Of a stretch of 64,000 nt of DNA, positions 26,589 through 34,986 are shown piece by piece. A model generated the notes under the pieces. It did not search any database and was not told where the DNA came from. It worked only from the letters and a program-made list of their open reading frames with translations. The stretch lies in NCBI RefSeq assembly GCF_019665785.1, contig NZ_CP081149.1, forward strand, positions 1,984,001 through 2,048,000, written 5' to 3'. This DNA comes from Deefgea piscis. GTDB lineage: Bacteria; Pseudomonadota; Gammaproteobacteria; Burkholderiales; Chitinibacteraceae. Both the position numbers and the translations under genes were made by a program. How positions within the stretch are numbered: position 1 is the first letter of the stretch; every line of letters begins with the position of its first letter.

Positions 26589-27464
26589 ATGCATAGCTTA
26601 TTTAAAACCATCGCCCTTGTTGGCCGCTTAAATACCCCCGCACTTGGGGATCCGATTGCTCGTTTGGCCGCCATGCTAGAAGGCGGCGGCATTAAAGTAT
26701 TGGTCGAGCAAGAGATTGCCCAAGAGCATGGGATTATTGAATACCAAAAAGTATCACGCGATCATATCGGCAAACTGGCTGATTTGGTTGTGGTGTTAGG
26801 GGGGGACGGTACCATGTTGTCGGTGGCGCGCTTATTGGCTCCCTATCGCATACCCTTGGTGGGGATTAATCAAGGCCGCCTAGGCTTTATGACCGATATT
26901 CCATTGCATGAAATGGAAACCACCGTTAGCAATATGATTGCCGGGCAGTTTGTTCCCGAAGAGCGCATTTTGCTAGAAACGACGATTTTGCGCGATGGCC
27001 AGCCCATTAGCACCTCTTTAGCGTTTAATGATGTGGTATTTAGCCGCGGCTCAATTGGTTCGATGATTGAATTCGAGATTTTTGTCGACAACCAATTTGT
27101 GTATAGTCAACGCTCCGACGGTCTGGTGGTATCGACGCCAACCGGTTCTACGGCGTATGCACTGGCTTCCGGTGGGCCGATTTTACATCCCTCACTACCC
27201 GCCATTACCTTGGTGCCGATTTGCCCGCAATCTTTATCTAATCGCCCGATTGTGGTGTCAGATAATGCTCAAGTGGCGTTTTTATTGACGCGCGGGCAGG
27301 GCGCGCGCGTGCATTTTGATAATCAATCGGATTTTGAATTGCATGAAATGGATCGCGTCATGATTCGTCGCTACACCAATTCACTGCGTATTTTGCATCC
27401 ACATGGTTATAGCTATTACGATATGCTGCGCGCCAAATTGCGTTGGGGTGAAAAGCTGCTGTAA
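26589..27464 (+). CDS. nadK: NAD kinase
   Basis: Phosphorylates NAD to NADP with ATP or polyphosphate. 291 residues. The catalytic loop LGGDGTMLSVAR, the substrate segment GINQGRLGFMTD, FNDVVFSRG, and the glycine-rich SDGLVVSTPTGSTAYALASGGPI are intact. The start at 26589 (M-H-S-L-F-K-T-I) matches the family although the ribosome site is poor; an upstream in-frame start at 26469 would overlap hrcA. Confidence 0.95.
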   Translation: MHSLFKTIALVGRLNTPALGDPIARLAAMLEGGGIKVLVEQEIAQEHGIIEYQKVSRDHIGKLADLVVVLGGDGTMLSVARLLAPYRIPLVGINQGRLGFMTDIPLHEMETTVSNMIAGQFVPEERILLETTILRDGQPISTSLAFNDVVFSRGSIGSMIEFEIFVDNQFVYSQRSDGLVVSTPTGSTAYALASGGPILHPSLPAITLVPICPQSLSNRPIVVSDNAQVAFLLTRGQGARVHFDNQSDFELHEMDRVMIRRYTNSLRILHPHGYSYYDMLRAKLRWGEKLL

Positions 27465-27611
27465 GGCTATGCTTTGCAACGTCTTGCTGAGTTTGCATCA
27501 TGGATTACACATTTGCGCGTAAATAATGGCGTAAAGCGCTAACAATTCAATATCCGTCGTCGCGATTCGAGTACGACTCTGGCGGATTTTCGTGCTTTAC
27601 CGGTGAGTTTT

Positions 27612-27635
27612 AATGGCCAGCACTCGCCATTTTTA
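27612..27635 (+). terminator. Intrinsic terminator between nadK and recN
   Basis: AATGGC (27612-27617) pairs with GCCATT (27626-27631) around CAGCACTC, and the right arm continues into a T run. It lies 147 bases after the nadK stop. The rest of this 224-bp gap shows no clear LexA box for recN. Confidence 0.65.
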
Positions 27636-27688
27636 TAGAACGAATGTACACTTTGATCTTGTTCTGAGCTTTTAACTTAGGTGAGACC

Positions 27689-29341
27689 ATGCTGGCTGCG
27701 CTGCATTTACGTGATTTTGTCATTGTTCGTGAACTGGATTTAGATTTTCAAGCCGGCTTGACCGTACTCACCGGTGAAACCGGCGCCGGTAAATCCATTT
27801 TGATTGACGCGCTGGGTTTATTGCTTGGCGATCGCTCTGATGCTGGCGTTGTGCGCCACGGTGCTGAACGCGCTGAATTGTCGGCTGAATTTATGTGTGA
27901 AGCCTTAAGCGGCGTCACCGCATGGTTGATTGAACAAGGTTTAAGCGAAGACTGCGCACCGTTGATTATTCGCCGCGTTATTGATGCCAATGGCAAATCC
28001 AGATCATTTATCAATGGCAGCCCTGTGACACTGAGTCAGCTTAAAGGCATCGGTGAGTTCTTGGTCGACATCCACGGCCAACACGCCCACCAATCTTTAT
28101 TGCGCCATGACGCGCAGCGTGATTTGCTCGATGCTTACGCTGGCACCACCCAAGTCGCGCGTGATACCGCCAAAAAATATCAAATTTGGCATACGCTAGC
28201 GCAGCAACTTAACGATGCCGAACAAAATGCCGAGCGCTTTGAAACCGAGCGCGAGCGCTTACAATGGCAAATTGACGAAGTCGCGGCGCTGAATATGCAA
28301 GACGGTGAATGGCCTGAATTGCAGCTCGATCACAAGCGTTTGCACCATGCGGCAGGCTTAATCGATGGTGTGCAAGAAGGGCTGATTGCATTGAGCGACG
28401 GTGATGACAATTGCCAAAGCTGGCTCGCGACAGCAGCGCACCGTCTAAGCCAATTGGCCGATTTTGATCCGTCGATTAACGATACTTTAGAGTTAATTGC
28501 TGGCGCCGAAGCGCAATTGGCCGAATCGGTGAGTGCTTTGCGCCTATATGCCGACCGACTGGAGCTCGATCCTGAACGCTTAAGCGAAGTTGAAAGTCGC
28601 TTGGACGCGATTTATAAAATGGGCCGTAAATATCGTATCGACCCGTCGCAACTATTGCCGCAATTACAAGAATGGCAAGCGCGCTTGGCAGAATTGGGCG
28701 GTGCCGAAGGGTTAGACGCACTGCGAAAACAAGTGTTAGCGGCAGAAAGTGGCTATCGCAAATTGGCCACGTCTTTAAGTAAATCTCGCGTTAGCGCCGC
28801 CAAAAAACTCTCTGAACTCGTGACCGAACAAATGCAAGTGCTCGCCTTGTCGGGTAGCCGCTGTGAAGTGGTTTTGCAGCCTTTAGCCCATCCTGCAGCT
28901 TACGGCTTGGAGCAAGTTGAATTGCAAGTGGCCAATCACCCCGCATCGCCACTGCGCGCGATGGCCAAAGTCGCCTCGGGTGGCGAGTTGTCGCGCATTA
29001 GTTTGGCCTTGCAAGTGGTGACCAGCCAAGTAGCGAATGTGCCGACGCTGATTTTTGACGAGGTGGACGTTGGTATTGGCGGCCGGGTGGCTGAGATTGT
29101 CGGTCGATTATTGTCTGAATTAGGCCAGTCGCGGCAAGTGTTGTGTATTACGCATTTGCCGCAAGTGGCAGCGTGCGGCGTGCAGCATTTGCAAGTGGCC
29201 AAGCAGCAAGGTAAAGAGGGCGTCGTGAGCTCAATTGAATTATTAAGCCACGAGGCCAGAATCGAAGAGATAGCGCGCATGTTGGGTGGTTTAGACATTA
29301 CCGAAACCACGCGCCAGCATGCTGCTGAGATGTTGGCTTAG
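27689..29341 (+). CDS. recN: DNA repair protein RecN
   Basis: SMC-like ATPase acting in double-strand-break repair. 550 residues. Walker A GETGAGKSILIDALGLLLGDR is near residue 29-50; a central coiled coil covers about 155-370; the ABC signature region is VASGGELSRISLALQ and Walker B LIFDEVDVGIGG. The start M-L-A-A-L-H-L-R-D-F follows TTAGGTGAG. Confidence 0.95.
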   Translation: MLAALHLRDFVIVRELDLDFQAGLTVLTGETGAGKSILIDALGLLLGDRSDAGVVRHGAERAELSAEFMCEALSGVTAWLIEQGLSEDCAPLIIRRVIDANGKSRSFINGSPVTLSQLKGIGEFLVDIHGQHAHQSLLRHDAQRDLLDAYAGTTQVARDTAKKYQIWHTLAQQLNDAEQNAERFETERERLQWQIDEVAALNMQDGEWPELQLDHKRLHHAAGLIDGVQEGLIALSDGDDNCQSWLATAAHRLSQLADFDPSINDTLELIAGAEAQLAESVSALRLYADRLELDPERLSEVESRLDAIYKMGRKYRIDPSQLLPQLQEWQARLAELGGAEGLDALRKQVLAAESGYRKLATSLSKSRVSAAKKLSELVTEQMQVLALSGSRCEVVLQPLAHPAAYGLEQVELQVANHPASPLRAMAKVASGGELSRISLALQVVTSQVANVPTLIFDEVDVGIGGRVAEIVGRLLSELGQSRQVLCITHLPQVAACGVQHLQVAKQQGKEGVVSSIELLSHEARIEEIARMLGGLDITETTRQHAAEMLA

Positions 29342-29405
29342 AGTATTGCTTTGTACGCAGTGCTGGTGATTGCTTGTAGCGGTATACCCAACGAAGGATT
29401 TGGAT

Positions 29406-30647
29406 TTGAGTCACACCGATTTAGATTTTATGCAGGCGGCGTTACAAGAGGCCGAGCTGGCGTTTGCTTTGGGCGAGGTGCCAGTCGGCGCTGTCGTAGT
29501 CTATCGCGGGGAGATCATCGGCCGTGGGCATAATCAACCCATCCATCGTCACGACCCGAGTGCGCATGCCGAGATGCTGGCAATTCGCCAAGCTGCGCAG
29601 CATCTGGGCAATTACCGCCTACCCGAGTGTGAGCTGTTTATTACGCTTGAGCCGTGTTTAATGTGTAGTGGCGTTATTTTGCAATCGCGCATCGCGCGCG
29701 TGGTGTATGCACTCGCCGAGCCTAAAACTGGGGCAGCCGGTAGTGTGTGTAATCCCTATTTAGAGCCTCGTTTAAATCAGCATACGCGGATTGAACAAGG
29801 CGCAGGTGGCGAAGCGGCAAAGCAGCTATTACAAGCTTTCTTTAGCCAAAAACGGCTTGTACCAACACCCAAAAAAGCATTAACGCTGGCCGGCCTAGCA
29901 AATTTTCGTGATCTGGGTGGCATGAAAACCAGCGATGGGCGGGTGGTGAGATCTGTTCGCTTGTTTCGATCGGACCAACTGATTGGGCTGCAAGATCAAG
30001 CAGCATTTGCCGCGCTGCAGATTAAAACCATCTGGGATTTTCGCTCTGCCGCCGAAGTGGCGCGCTATCCCGATCCCAAATGGCCGCAAATTAACGTCTT
30101 AACGGGCGACGTGTTGGCCGAATCTTTACAACAATCGACCCTGCATTTAGATGCCTTATTGGCCGATCCTCAGCAATTGGACTTGCATCTAGGCAATGGG
30201 CAGGCGGCCATATTGATGGCCGGCCTATATCGCGATATGGTCAATAATGCACACGCTCAACAAGTCATGAGGCAGTGGCTGAGCTCACTTTGCGATGAAC
30301 AGCAATATCCGGTGTTGTTTCATTGTACTGCAGGCAAAGATCGCACCGGTTGGGCTGCGGTTTTATTGTTGACGATTTTAGGCGTGCCGCACGAGCGGAT
30401 TTTGCGCGACTATTTGGCGAGTAATGCCAATGTGTTGCGTAAATACCAGCCTATGATTGCGCGCTGCGTCGCTAATGGCGCTGATGTGGCCATTTTGAAT
30501 GCAATCTTTGGGGTGGAAGCGACTTATCTAAAGGCCGCACTGCATGAAGTCAAAAAAATATCCGGCACGCTACCGCGCTATATTGAGCATGTCTTGGGCA
30601 TCAATCAGCAGCAGCAAGCCGCAATACGCTCACATCTACTCGATTAA
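29406..30647 (+). CDS. tadA: tRNA adenosine deaminase fused to a tyrosine/serine phosphatase domain
   Basis: 413 residues with two parts. Residues about 1-147 are TadA, which converts A34 to inosine in tRNA-Arg: zinc/catalytic motif H-A-E near residue 52, PCLMC near 82, and the entry EVPVGAVVV. After a short linker, residues about 157-413 are a protein tyrosine/serine phosphatase-like domain (ANFRDLGGMKTSDGR at its start and the P-loop HCTAGKDRTG near 305). The join is in one frame with no stop. I chose TTG 29406 because GAAGGA (29393-29398) lies seven bases before it and S-H-T-D-L-D-F-M-Q-A fits the TadA N-terminus; ATG 29430 is an alternative. The fused domain's substrate is unknown. Confidence 0.88.
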   Translation: MSHTDLDFMQAALQEAELAFALGEVPVGAVVVYRGEIIGRGHNQPIHRHDPSAHAEMLAIRQAAQHLGNYRLPECELFITLEPCLMCSGVILQSRIARVVYALAEPKTGAAGSVCNPYLEPRLNQHTRIEQGAGGEAAKQLLQAFFSQKRLVPTPKKALTLAGLANFRDLGGMKTSDGRVVRSVRLFRSDQLIGLQDQAAFAALQIKTIWDFRSAAEVARYPDPKWPQINVLTGDVLAESLQQSTLHLDALLADPQQLDLHLGNGQAAILMAGLYRDMVNNAHAQQVMRQWLSSLCDEQQYPVLFHCTAGKDRTGWAAVLLLTILGVPHERILRDYLASNANVLRKYQPMIARCVANGADVAILNAIFGVEATYLKAALHEVKKISGTLPRYIEHVLGINQQQQAAIRSHLLD

Positions 30648-30725
30648 ATTCTCTTCGCCTACCTTACGAAAACCTTTGAGCTGTTAAAGTCAATTTTTCT
30701 GGCTGGTATTCATTGTCTGCGCGCC

Positions 30726-30740
30726 ATACTGAATCAGTAT
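30726..30740. promoter_or_regulatory. 15-bp palindrome upstream of the Gly/Ser-rich secreted protein gene
   Basis: ATACTGAATCAGTAT is perfectly symmetrical about its central base and lies 25 bases before the gene start. It may be an operator; no cognate regulator is apparent nearby. Confidence 0.3.
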
Positions 30741-30765
30741 TGATTCTTATGTTGAGGAGCAAATG

Positions 30766-31677
30766 ATGAAACGTTTATGGTTTATTTCGGCTTTAGCGCT
30801 CAGCTTTCCGGTATGGGCGGATCGTTTGGATGACAGCGCGCAGCAAACCAATCAACTGAGCCAGCAACAAGATTCAAAACAAGTTGCGGATGCCATGGCC
30901 AGTACCTACGCCACACTAGCAGGATCAAAAAGAAATGCCGCCCAACTGGCTGAAGCGCTGAGAGAAGGCCGCTCGACTACGTTGATTGCAGACAATGGTA
31001 GTCGTACAACGATTGTTGGTACTGGGCAAAGTATGGGCTGGGGCAATGTGAATGTCACGCTGGCTTTGGCTAGTGCGATGATGCAAAAAAACAGTAATCT
31101 CACATTATCGCAGGCGCTGAGCTCAGTGTCGTCAATGCGTACTTCAGGTATGGGTTGGGGCGCAATTTCAAATCGATTAGGGCTTAATTTAGGCTCTGTG
31201 GTGTCTAAAAGTCATGAATCGCAACATGCGCTGCATCAGCTTAATGAGCACCACTCGCGTGAAGGTGTCGAAATTGAACATGGCCGCGCGTTGCCAGAAC
31301 AACAAGAGAGCCATCGCTCAGGCAATAAACCATCAGACCGATCTGGCGAGCTAGGGGATGATTCAGCAGGGAGAAGTCGCGCTGATCAAAGTCGTAGTGG
31401 CGAACATCAATCGACAGGCCATCAATCAAGTCATTCTAATTCCTCATCAAAAGGCTCGTCCGGCTCCGGTGAAAGTGGTAGCGGAGGAAGTAGCGGAGGT
31501 AGTAGTGGCGGTAGTGGTGGCGGTAGTGGTGGCGGTAGTGGTGGTAGTGGTAGTGGTAGTGGTGGTGGTGGTGGTGGTGGAAGTAGTGGCGGAAGTAGTG
31601 GTGGAAATAGCGGCGGCAGTGGCGGCGGCAAAAGCGGTGGTGGCGGCAAAGGGGGTGAAGGTGGCGGTCATAAATAA
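30766..31677 (+). CDS. Secreted protein with Gly/Ser-rich low-complexity tail, unknown function
   Basis: 303 residues. A signal peptide (KRLWFISALALSFPVWA) is followed by a folded-looking domain at about 20-145 with LAGS, MGWGNVNVTLALASAM and TSGMGWGAISNRLGL, a pattern I recognise from uncharacterised betaproteobacterial exported proteins. Residues about 150-215 are hydrophilic and charged (His, Arg, Ser, Asp). The last about 85 residues are almost only glycine and serine, ending in Gly-Lys-rich sequence and GGGHK. GAGGAG lies six bases before ATG 30766, preferred over ATG 30763. The tail is encoded by GGT/AGT-type repeats, which can change length by slippage. No function assigned. Confidence 0.75.
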   Translation: MKRLWFISALALSFPVWADRLDDSAQQTNQLSQQQDSKQVADAMASTYATLAGSKRNAAQLAEALREGRSTTLIADNGSRTTIVGTGQSMGWGNVNVTLALASAMMQKNSNLTLSQALSSVSSMRTSGMGWGAISNRLGLNLGSVVSKSHESQHALHQLNEHHSREGVEIEHGRALPEQQESHRSGNKPSDRSGELGDDSAGRSRADQSRSGEHQSTGHQSSHSNSSSKGSSGSGESGSGGSSGGSSGGSGGGSGGGSGGSGSGSGGGGGGGSSGGSSGGNSGGSGGGKSGGGGKGGEGGGHK

Positions 31678-31776
31678 TACGACCATGTCTTTGTCACTTA
31701 AACAGTCTAACGATGCAATGCTGCATCGTACTGTCAATCCTGGTCGCTAGCGACGCCTTGATGTTAATCGTATTGG

Positions 31777-31821
31777 GTATACAGCTCTAAGCGTTAACAA
31801 CAATAACTTAGAGCTGTATAC
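31777..31821. terminator. 15-bp perfect stem hairpin between the secreted protein gene and trpC
   Basis: GTATACAGCTCTAAG (31777-31791) pairs perfectly with CTTAGAGCTGTATAC (31807-31821) around a 15-base loop. It lies between convergent genes, and the following sequence is A/T-rich. It resembles in layout the hairpin at 49228-49274 (both begin GGTATA or GTATA, end AAG, and have 15-base loops). Confidence 0.65.
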
Positions 31822-31829
31822 AGTATAAT

Positions 31830-32639
31830 TTATTTATAAATTGGATTAAATAAATCACTTAAGCCTTGCCCCGGTGAGGCTTGGCGCATAAAGGCCTCAC
31901 CCACCAAATAAGTATGTACCGCATGATCATGCATAAGTTGCACATCACCGGGCGCATGAATACCACTTTCACAGACGGCGATTCGGTTGCCACCAGCATC
32001 AATAATCCGTGGCAATAAGTCGATCGTCGTTTGTAAGCTGACTTCAAACGTACGCAAGTTGCGGTTATTCACGCCGACTAATGGCGTGGTTAATTGCAAC
32101 GCCGCATCAAGCTCTTTGCCGTTATGTACCTCAACCAAGACCGCCATACCTAGGCTATGCGCTAGCGCTTCAAAATCGCGCATTTGCGCTAAATCGAGCT
32201 CGGCGGCAATCAGTAAAATACAATCGGCGCCCCAAGCGCGCGCTTCAAAAAACTGATACTCGTCGACCATAAAGTCTTTACGCAGCGCTGGTAAAGCGCA
32301 GGCCGCGCGCGCGGCTTTTAGGTAATCAGCGTGGCCTTGAAAATATTGCACATCGGTCAGTACCGACAAACACGCCGCACCATGGGCCGCATAATCGGCG
32401 GCAATCTCTGCCGGCACAAACGGATCGCGCATCACGCCTTTGCTTGGGCTGGCCTTTTTGATCTCCGCAATCACCCCCGCTTTGCCTGCCGCGTGTTTGG
32501 CACGAATCGCCGCAACAAAATCACGGTGCTCTTGATTGGCTTCCGCCTGCGCACGGATTTCGGCGAGCGGAAGGTGTTTTTTAGCCGCAGCGACTTCTTC
32601 AAACTTCGTCGCCCAGATTTTTTTTAGGATGTCGGACAT
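31830..32639 (-). CDS. trpC: Indole-3-glycerol phosphate synthase
   Basis: Closes the indole ring in tryptophan synthesis. 269 residues, monofunctional. TIM-barrel motifs include [16 protein letters not shown] near the N-terminus, [47 protein letters not shown] and ESGI. It is the last gene of the minus-strand trpE-trpG-trpD-trpC unit; a REPIN-like repeat separates it from trpD. Confidence 0.96.
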   Translation of the reverse strand: MSDILKKIWATKFEEVAAAKKHLPLAEIRAQAEANQEHRDFVAAIRAKHAAGKAGVIAEIKKASPSKGVMRDPFVPAEIAADYAAHGAACLSVLTDVQYFQGHADYLKAARAACALPALRKDFMVDEYQFFEARAWGADCILLIAAELDLAQMRDFEALAHSLGMAVLVEVHNGKELDAALQLTTPLVGVNNRNLRTFEVSLQTTIDLLPRIIDAGGNRIAVCESGIHAPGDVQLMHDHAVHTYLVGEAFMRQASPGQGLSDLFNPIYK

Positions 32640-32649
32640 GGCTTCACTC

Positions 32650-32737
32650 GTAGGGCGGGTTAGCCACAGGCGTAACCCGCCAATATTTAAATTTTTAAGG
32701 TGGTGGCTTACGCCGAAAAGCGGCTAACCCACCCTAC
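32650..32737. repeat. REPIN-like pair of inverted REP units between trpD and trpC
   Basis: The ends GTAGGGCGGGTTAGCC (32650-32665) and GGCTAACCCACCCTAC (32722-32737) are inverted copies with one difference. Each half is itself a hairpin: GGCGGGTTA (32653-32661) with TAACCCGCC (32673-32681), and a matching imperfect one at 32699-32734. A GTAG tetranucleotide followed by a palindrome, in two inverted copies, is the REP/REPIN layout mobilised by RAYT transposases. No RAYT gene is in this window. Confidence 0.75.
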
Positions 32738-32751
32738 GTCAAGCTATCGGC

Positions 32752-33777
32752 TTAGGCGAGCGCCTGTGTAAAACGAATTAATGCATCCAATTTCGCTTTC
32801 GCCGCGCCACTGGCAATCACTTCATGCGCCGCGTTAATGCCGTCTTCGAGGGTGACGGCTAAGTTGGCGGCGTAGATGGCAGCACCAGCATTCAGTAAGA
32901 CGATGTCGCGGCAGGGGCCGGTTTCACCGTTAAGGACGCTGTCGATGATCGCTTTGGACTCAGCAGCATTGCTGGCGTGCAGTGTTTTAATGTCGGCAAG
33001 TTCAAATCCCAGCTGGCGTGGGTCAAATTCGTATTCGGTGATTTGTCCGTCTTTGAGTTCAGCAATCATCGTTGGGCCGCTGATTGAGATTTCATCCATG
33101 CCGTCTTTGCCATGGACGATGAGTATGTGCTTGGCGCCCAGCTTTTGTAATACTCGCACTTGAATACCCACAAGATCAGGGTGAAACACGCCCATCACTT
33201 GATTGTCAGCACCCGCAGGATTTGTGAGCGGGCCAAGGATATTAAAAATCGTCCGTACCCCAAGCTCTTTGCGCACTGGCGCGACGTATTTCATTGCGCT
33301 GTGGTGGTTGGGGGCAAACATAAAGCCCAAACCGACTTCGTCGATGCACTGGCCGACTTGTTCGGCAGTCAGATTGAGGTTCACGCCAAAGCTTTCGAGC
33401 ACATCGGCCGAGCCAGAGCTCGATGATACTGATCGGCCGCCGTGTTTGGCGACTTTGGCGCCTGCTGCCGCAGCAACAAAAGCGGAGCAGGTGGAAATAT
33501 TAAACGTATGCGCGCCATCGCCACCGGTGCCGCAGGTGTCAACGAGGTGGCGTTGATCTTGCACTGCCACTTTGGTCGAAAATTCGCGCATCACGGTGGC
33601 CGCAGCGGCGATTTCAGAGACAGTTTCGACCTTGGTACGCAGACCAATCAAGAGCGCTGCGATTTGCGCGGGTGTCATTTCGCCCGACATGATTTGCCGC
33701 ATTAGATGCAGCATTTCATCGTAAAACAATTCGTTATTGTCGATCAGGCGATTGAGTGCGGCTTGTACGGTAATCAT
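32752..33777 (-). CDS. trpD: Anthranilate phosphoribosyltransferase
   Basis: Transfers phosphoribose from PRPP to anthranilate. 341 residues, monofunctional. The PRPP loop [17 protein letters not shown], the anthranilate site [18 protein letters not shown], and [22 protein letters not shown] are intact. It starts near ATG 33777 and is separated from trpG by 177 bases filled by a terminal-inverted-repeat element. Confidence 0.96.
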   Translation of the reverse strand: MITVQAALNRLIDNNELFYDEMLHLMRQIMSGEMTPAQIAALLIGLRTKVETVSEIAAAATVMREFSTKVAVQDQRHLVDTCGTGGDGAHTFNISTCSAFVAAAAGAKVAKHGGRSVSSSSGSADVLESFGVNLNLTAEQVGQCIDEVGLGFMFAPNHHSAMKYVAPVRKELGVRTIFNILGPLTNPAGADNQVMGVFHPDLVGIQVRVLQKLGAKHILIVHGKDGMDEISISGPTMIAELKDGQITEYEFDPRQLGFELADIKTLHASNAAESKAIIDSVLNGETGPCRDIVLLNAGAAIYAANLAVTLEDGINAAHEVIASGAAKAKLDALIRFTQALA

Positions 33778-33797
33778 GTTGTTTCCACAGAAAACCT

Positions 33798-33949
33798 GAC
33801 GCAGAGACGCAAAGGCGCAGAGAAATTCAAATCTTAAATGACATCGTTAGTGAATTGATTGTGATGAAAAAATCATCCCAATAAGACTGAGTAGTGACTT
33901 ATTAACGATTAATGATTGATCTCTGTGCCTCTGCGTCTCTGCGTTGAAG
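33798..33949. mobile_element. 152-bp non-coding element with GACGCARA-type terminal inverted repeats (MITE-like)
   Basis: The left end GACGCAGAGACGCAAAGGCG (continuing CAGAGA, 33798-33823) is an inverted match, 23 of 26 bases, to the right end at 33921-33946. The interior is AT-rich with no gene. The inner edges match those of the larger element at 34539-34986: GCAGAGAAAWTCAAA on the left of both and GCAGAGGCACRGAGA on the right (read on the minus strand). It looks like an internally deleted, same-orientation relative of that element. No target duplication is clear. Confidence 0.65.
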
Positions 33950-33954
33950 GCTTG

Positions 33955-34524
33955 TTAAGAAAATTCGCGTAAGAAATTAGCCAGCATTTGATGGCCATGC
34001 TCGGTCAAAATCGATTCAGGGTGAAATTGCACGCCTTCGATGGCTAGCGTTTTATGGCGCACCCCCATGATTTCGCCGTCGGTGGTCCATGCTGTGACTT
34101 CAAGGCAATCGGGAAGTGTGTCGCGCTCAATGGCCAGTGAGTGATAACGCGTTACCGTAACCGGTGACGGTATATCTTTGAACATCCCGATATCGTTATG
34201 GATAACAGGCGATACCTTGCCATGCATCAGTGTTTTGGCGTGCAAAACCACACCGCCAAAAGCTTCACCAATCGCTTGATGCCCCAAGCACACGCCCATA
34301 ATTGGCAGCTTGCCAGCAAAATGCTTGATCGCCGCTACCGAAATGCCCGCCTCGCTAGGTGAGCAAGGGCCGGGTGAAATCACCAGATATTTTGGCGCTA
34401 AAGCTTCGATTTGTTCGATGCTGATTTCATCGTTGCGATGTACTTGGACTTCTTGGCCGAGTTCACCAAAATATTGCACTAAGTTGTAAGTAAAACTGTC
34501 GTAGTTGTCGATCATCAGTAACAT
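33955..34524 (-). CDS. trpG: Anthranilate synthase component II (glutamine amidotransferase)
   Basis: Provides ammonia from glutamine to TrpE, and often also to PabB. 189 residues. The catalytic triad is visible: cysteine in [16 protein letters not shown] and the His-Glu pair in [35 protein letters not shown] is the standard N-terminus. The ribosome site AAGGG lies just outside the repeat element that separates it from trpE. Confidence 0.96.
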   Translation of the reverse strand: MLLMIDNYDSFTYNLVQYFGELGQEVQVHRNDEISIEQIEALAPKYLVISPGPCSPSEAGISVAAIKHFAGKLPIMGVCLGHQAIGEAFGGVVLHAKTLMHGKVSPVIHNDIGMFKDIPSPVTVTRYHSLAIERDTLPDCLEVTAWTTDGEIMGVRHKTLAIEGVQFHPESILTEHGHQMLANFLREFS

Positions 34525-34538
34525 AGTAAAACCCTTTC

Positions 34539-34986
34539 AACGCAGAGACGCAGAGACGCAGAGAAAATCAAAGATGATTAACAATTCTATGCGTGCCTTC
34601 TATCAATCGTGCGCTGTTGAAATTAATGAGTAGCCCTAATGGTTTTTGAGCTAAACGTAAATAATTAATAATTGTGCTTTGTGTACCGGCAGAATAGTTT
34701 CTACCGCTTTTATTTCGACAATTAGCTTGTTTTCAATCAGTAAATCAATACGAAATGAAGTGGCTAGATCTTTTCCTTTGTAATGCAAAGGCAGTGCTAA
34801 TTGGCTTTGTGTGTTTAGCTTTCGCAAGCTTAATTCATGCAACATTGCGGATTCATAAACACCCTCAAGAAGTCCTGGACCTAAATGCCGATGCACTTCA
34901 ATAGCAGCTCCAATTACTTGTTCGCTGAGCTCATTGTATTGCATCGCTTATTCTCCGTGCCTCTGCGTCTTTGCGTCTTTGCGTCG
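34539..34986. mobile_element. 448-bp element with terminal inverted repeats carrying a GxxExxY gene
   Basis: The ends are AACGCAGAGACGCAGAGACG (continuing CAGAG, 34539-34563) and, on the other strand, GACGCAAAGACGCAAAGACG (continuing CAGAG, from 34986 down to 34962): 22 of 25 bases match. Each end is built of an 8-base period GACGCARA. Between them lies only the frameshifted GxxExxY gene, whose ribosome site is in the inner edge of the right end. The element sits exactly in the trpE-trpG gap. Mobility is inference from the end structure and from the short relative at 33798-33949. Confidence 0.65.
34568..34944 (-). pseudogene. GxxExxY family protein (PDDEXK_3 fold), frameshifted
   Basis: From ATG 34944 (GGAG eight bases before) the frame gives 97 residues with the family signature G-L-L-E-G-V-Y and a nuclease-like FRIDLLIENKLIVEIKAVE (D...E-x-K). 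It then ends abnormally in AQLLIIYV. Dropping one base from the phase restores the missing tail (YLRLAQKPLGLLINFN, then SARLIEGTHRIVNHL) to a stop at 34568, giving the usual family length of about 125. So a single-base deletion near 34677 has truncated it. The function of the family is unknown; the PD-(D/E)XK fold assignment comes from the Pfam family. Confidence 0.85.

Noticed and set aside
27465..27688. LexA box upstream of recN
   Set aside because: No CTGT-N8-ACAG type sequence seen; only a terminator for nadK.
31431..31649. Minus-strand proline/leucine-rich frame opposite the Gly/Ser tail
   Set aside because: It is the reverse reading of GGT/AGT repeats, with no ribosome site or family likeness.
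31358..31750. Plus-strand valine/alanine-rich frame overlapping the Gly/Ser-rich gene
   Set aside because: Another frame of the same repeats; the signal-peptide frame with a ribosome site is the real one.
34539..34986. GACGCARA repeats considered as CRISPR or a tandem-repeat locus
   Set aside because: Only three 8-base units at each end, no spacers and no cas genes; inverted orientation at the two ends fits terminal repeats.
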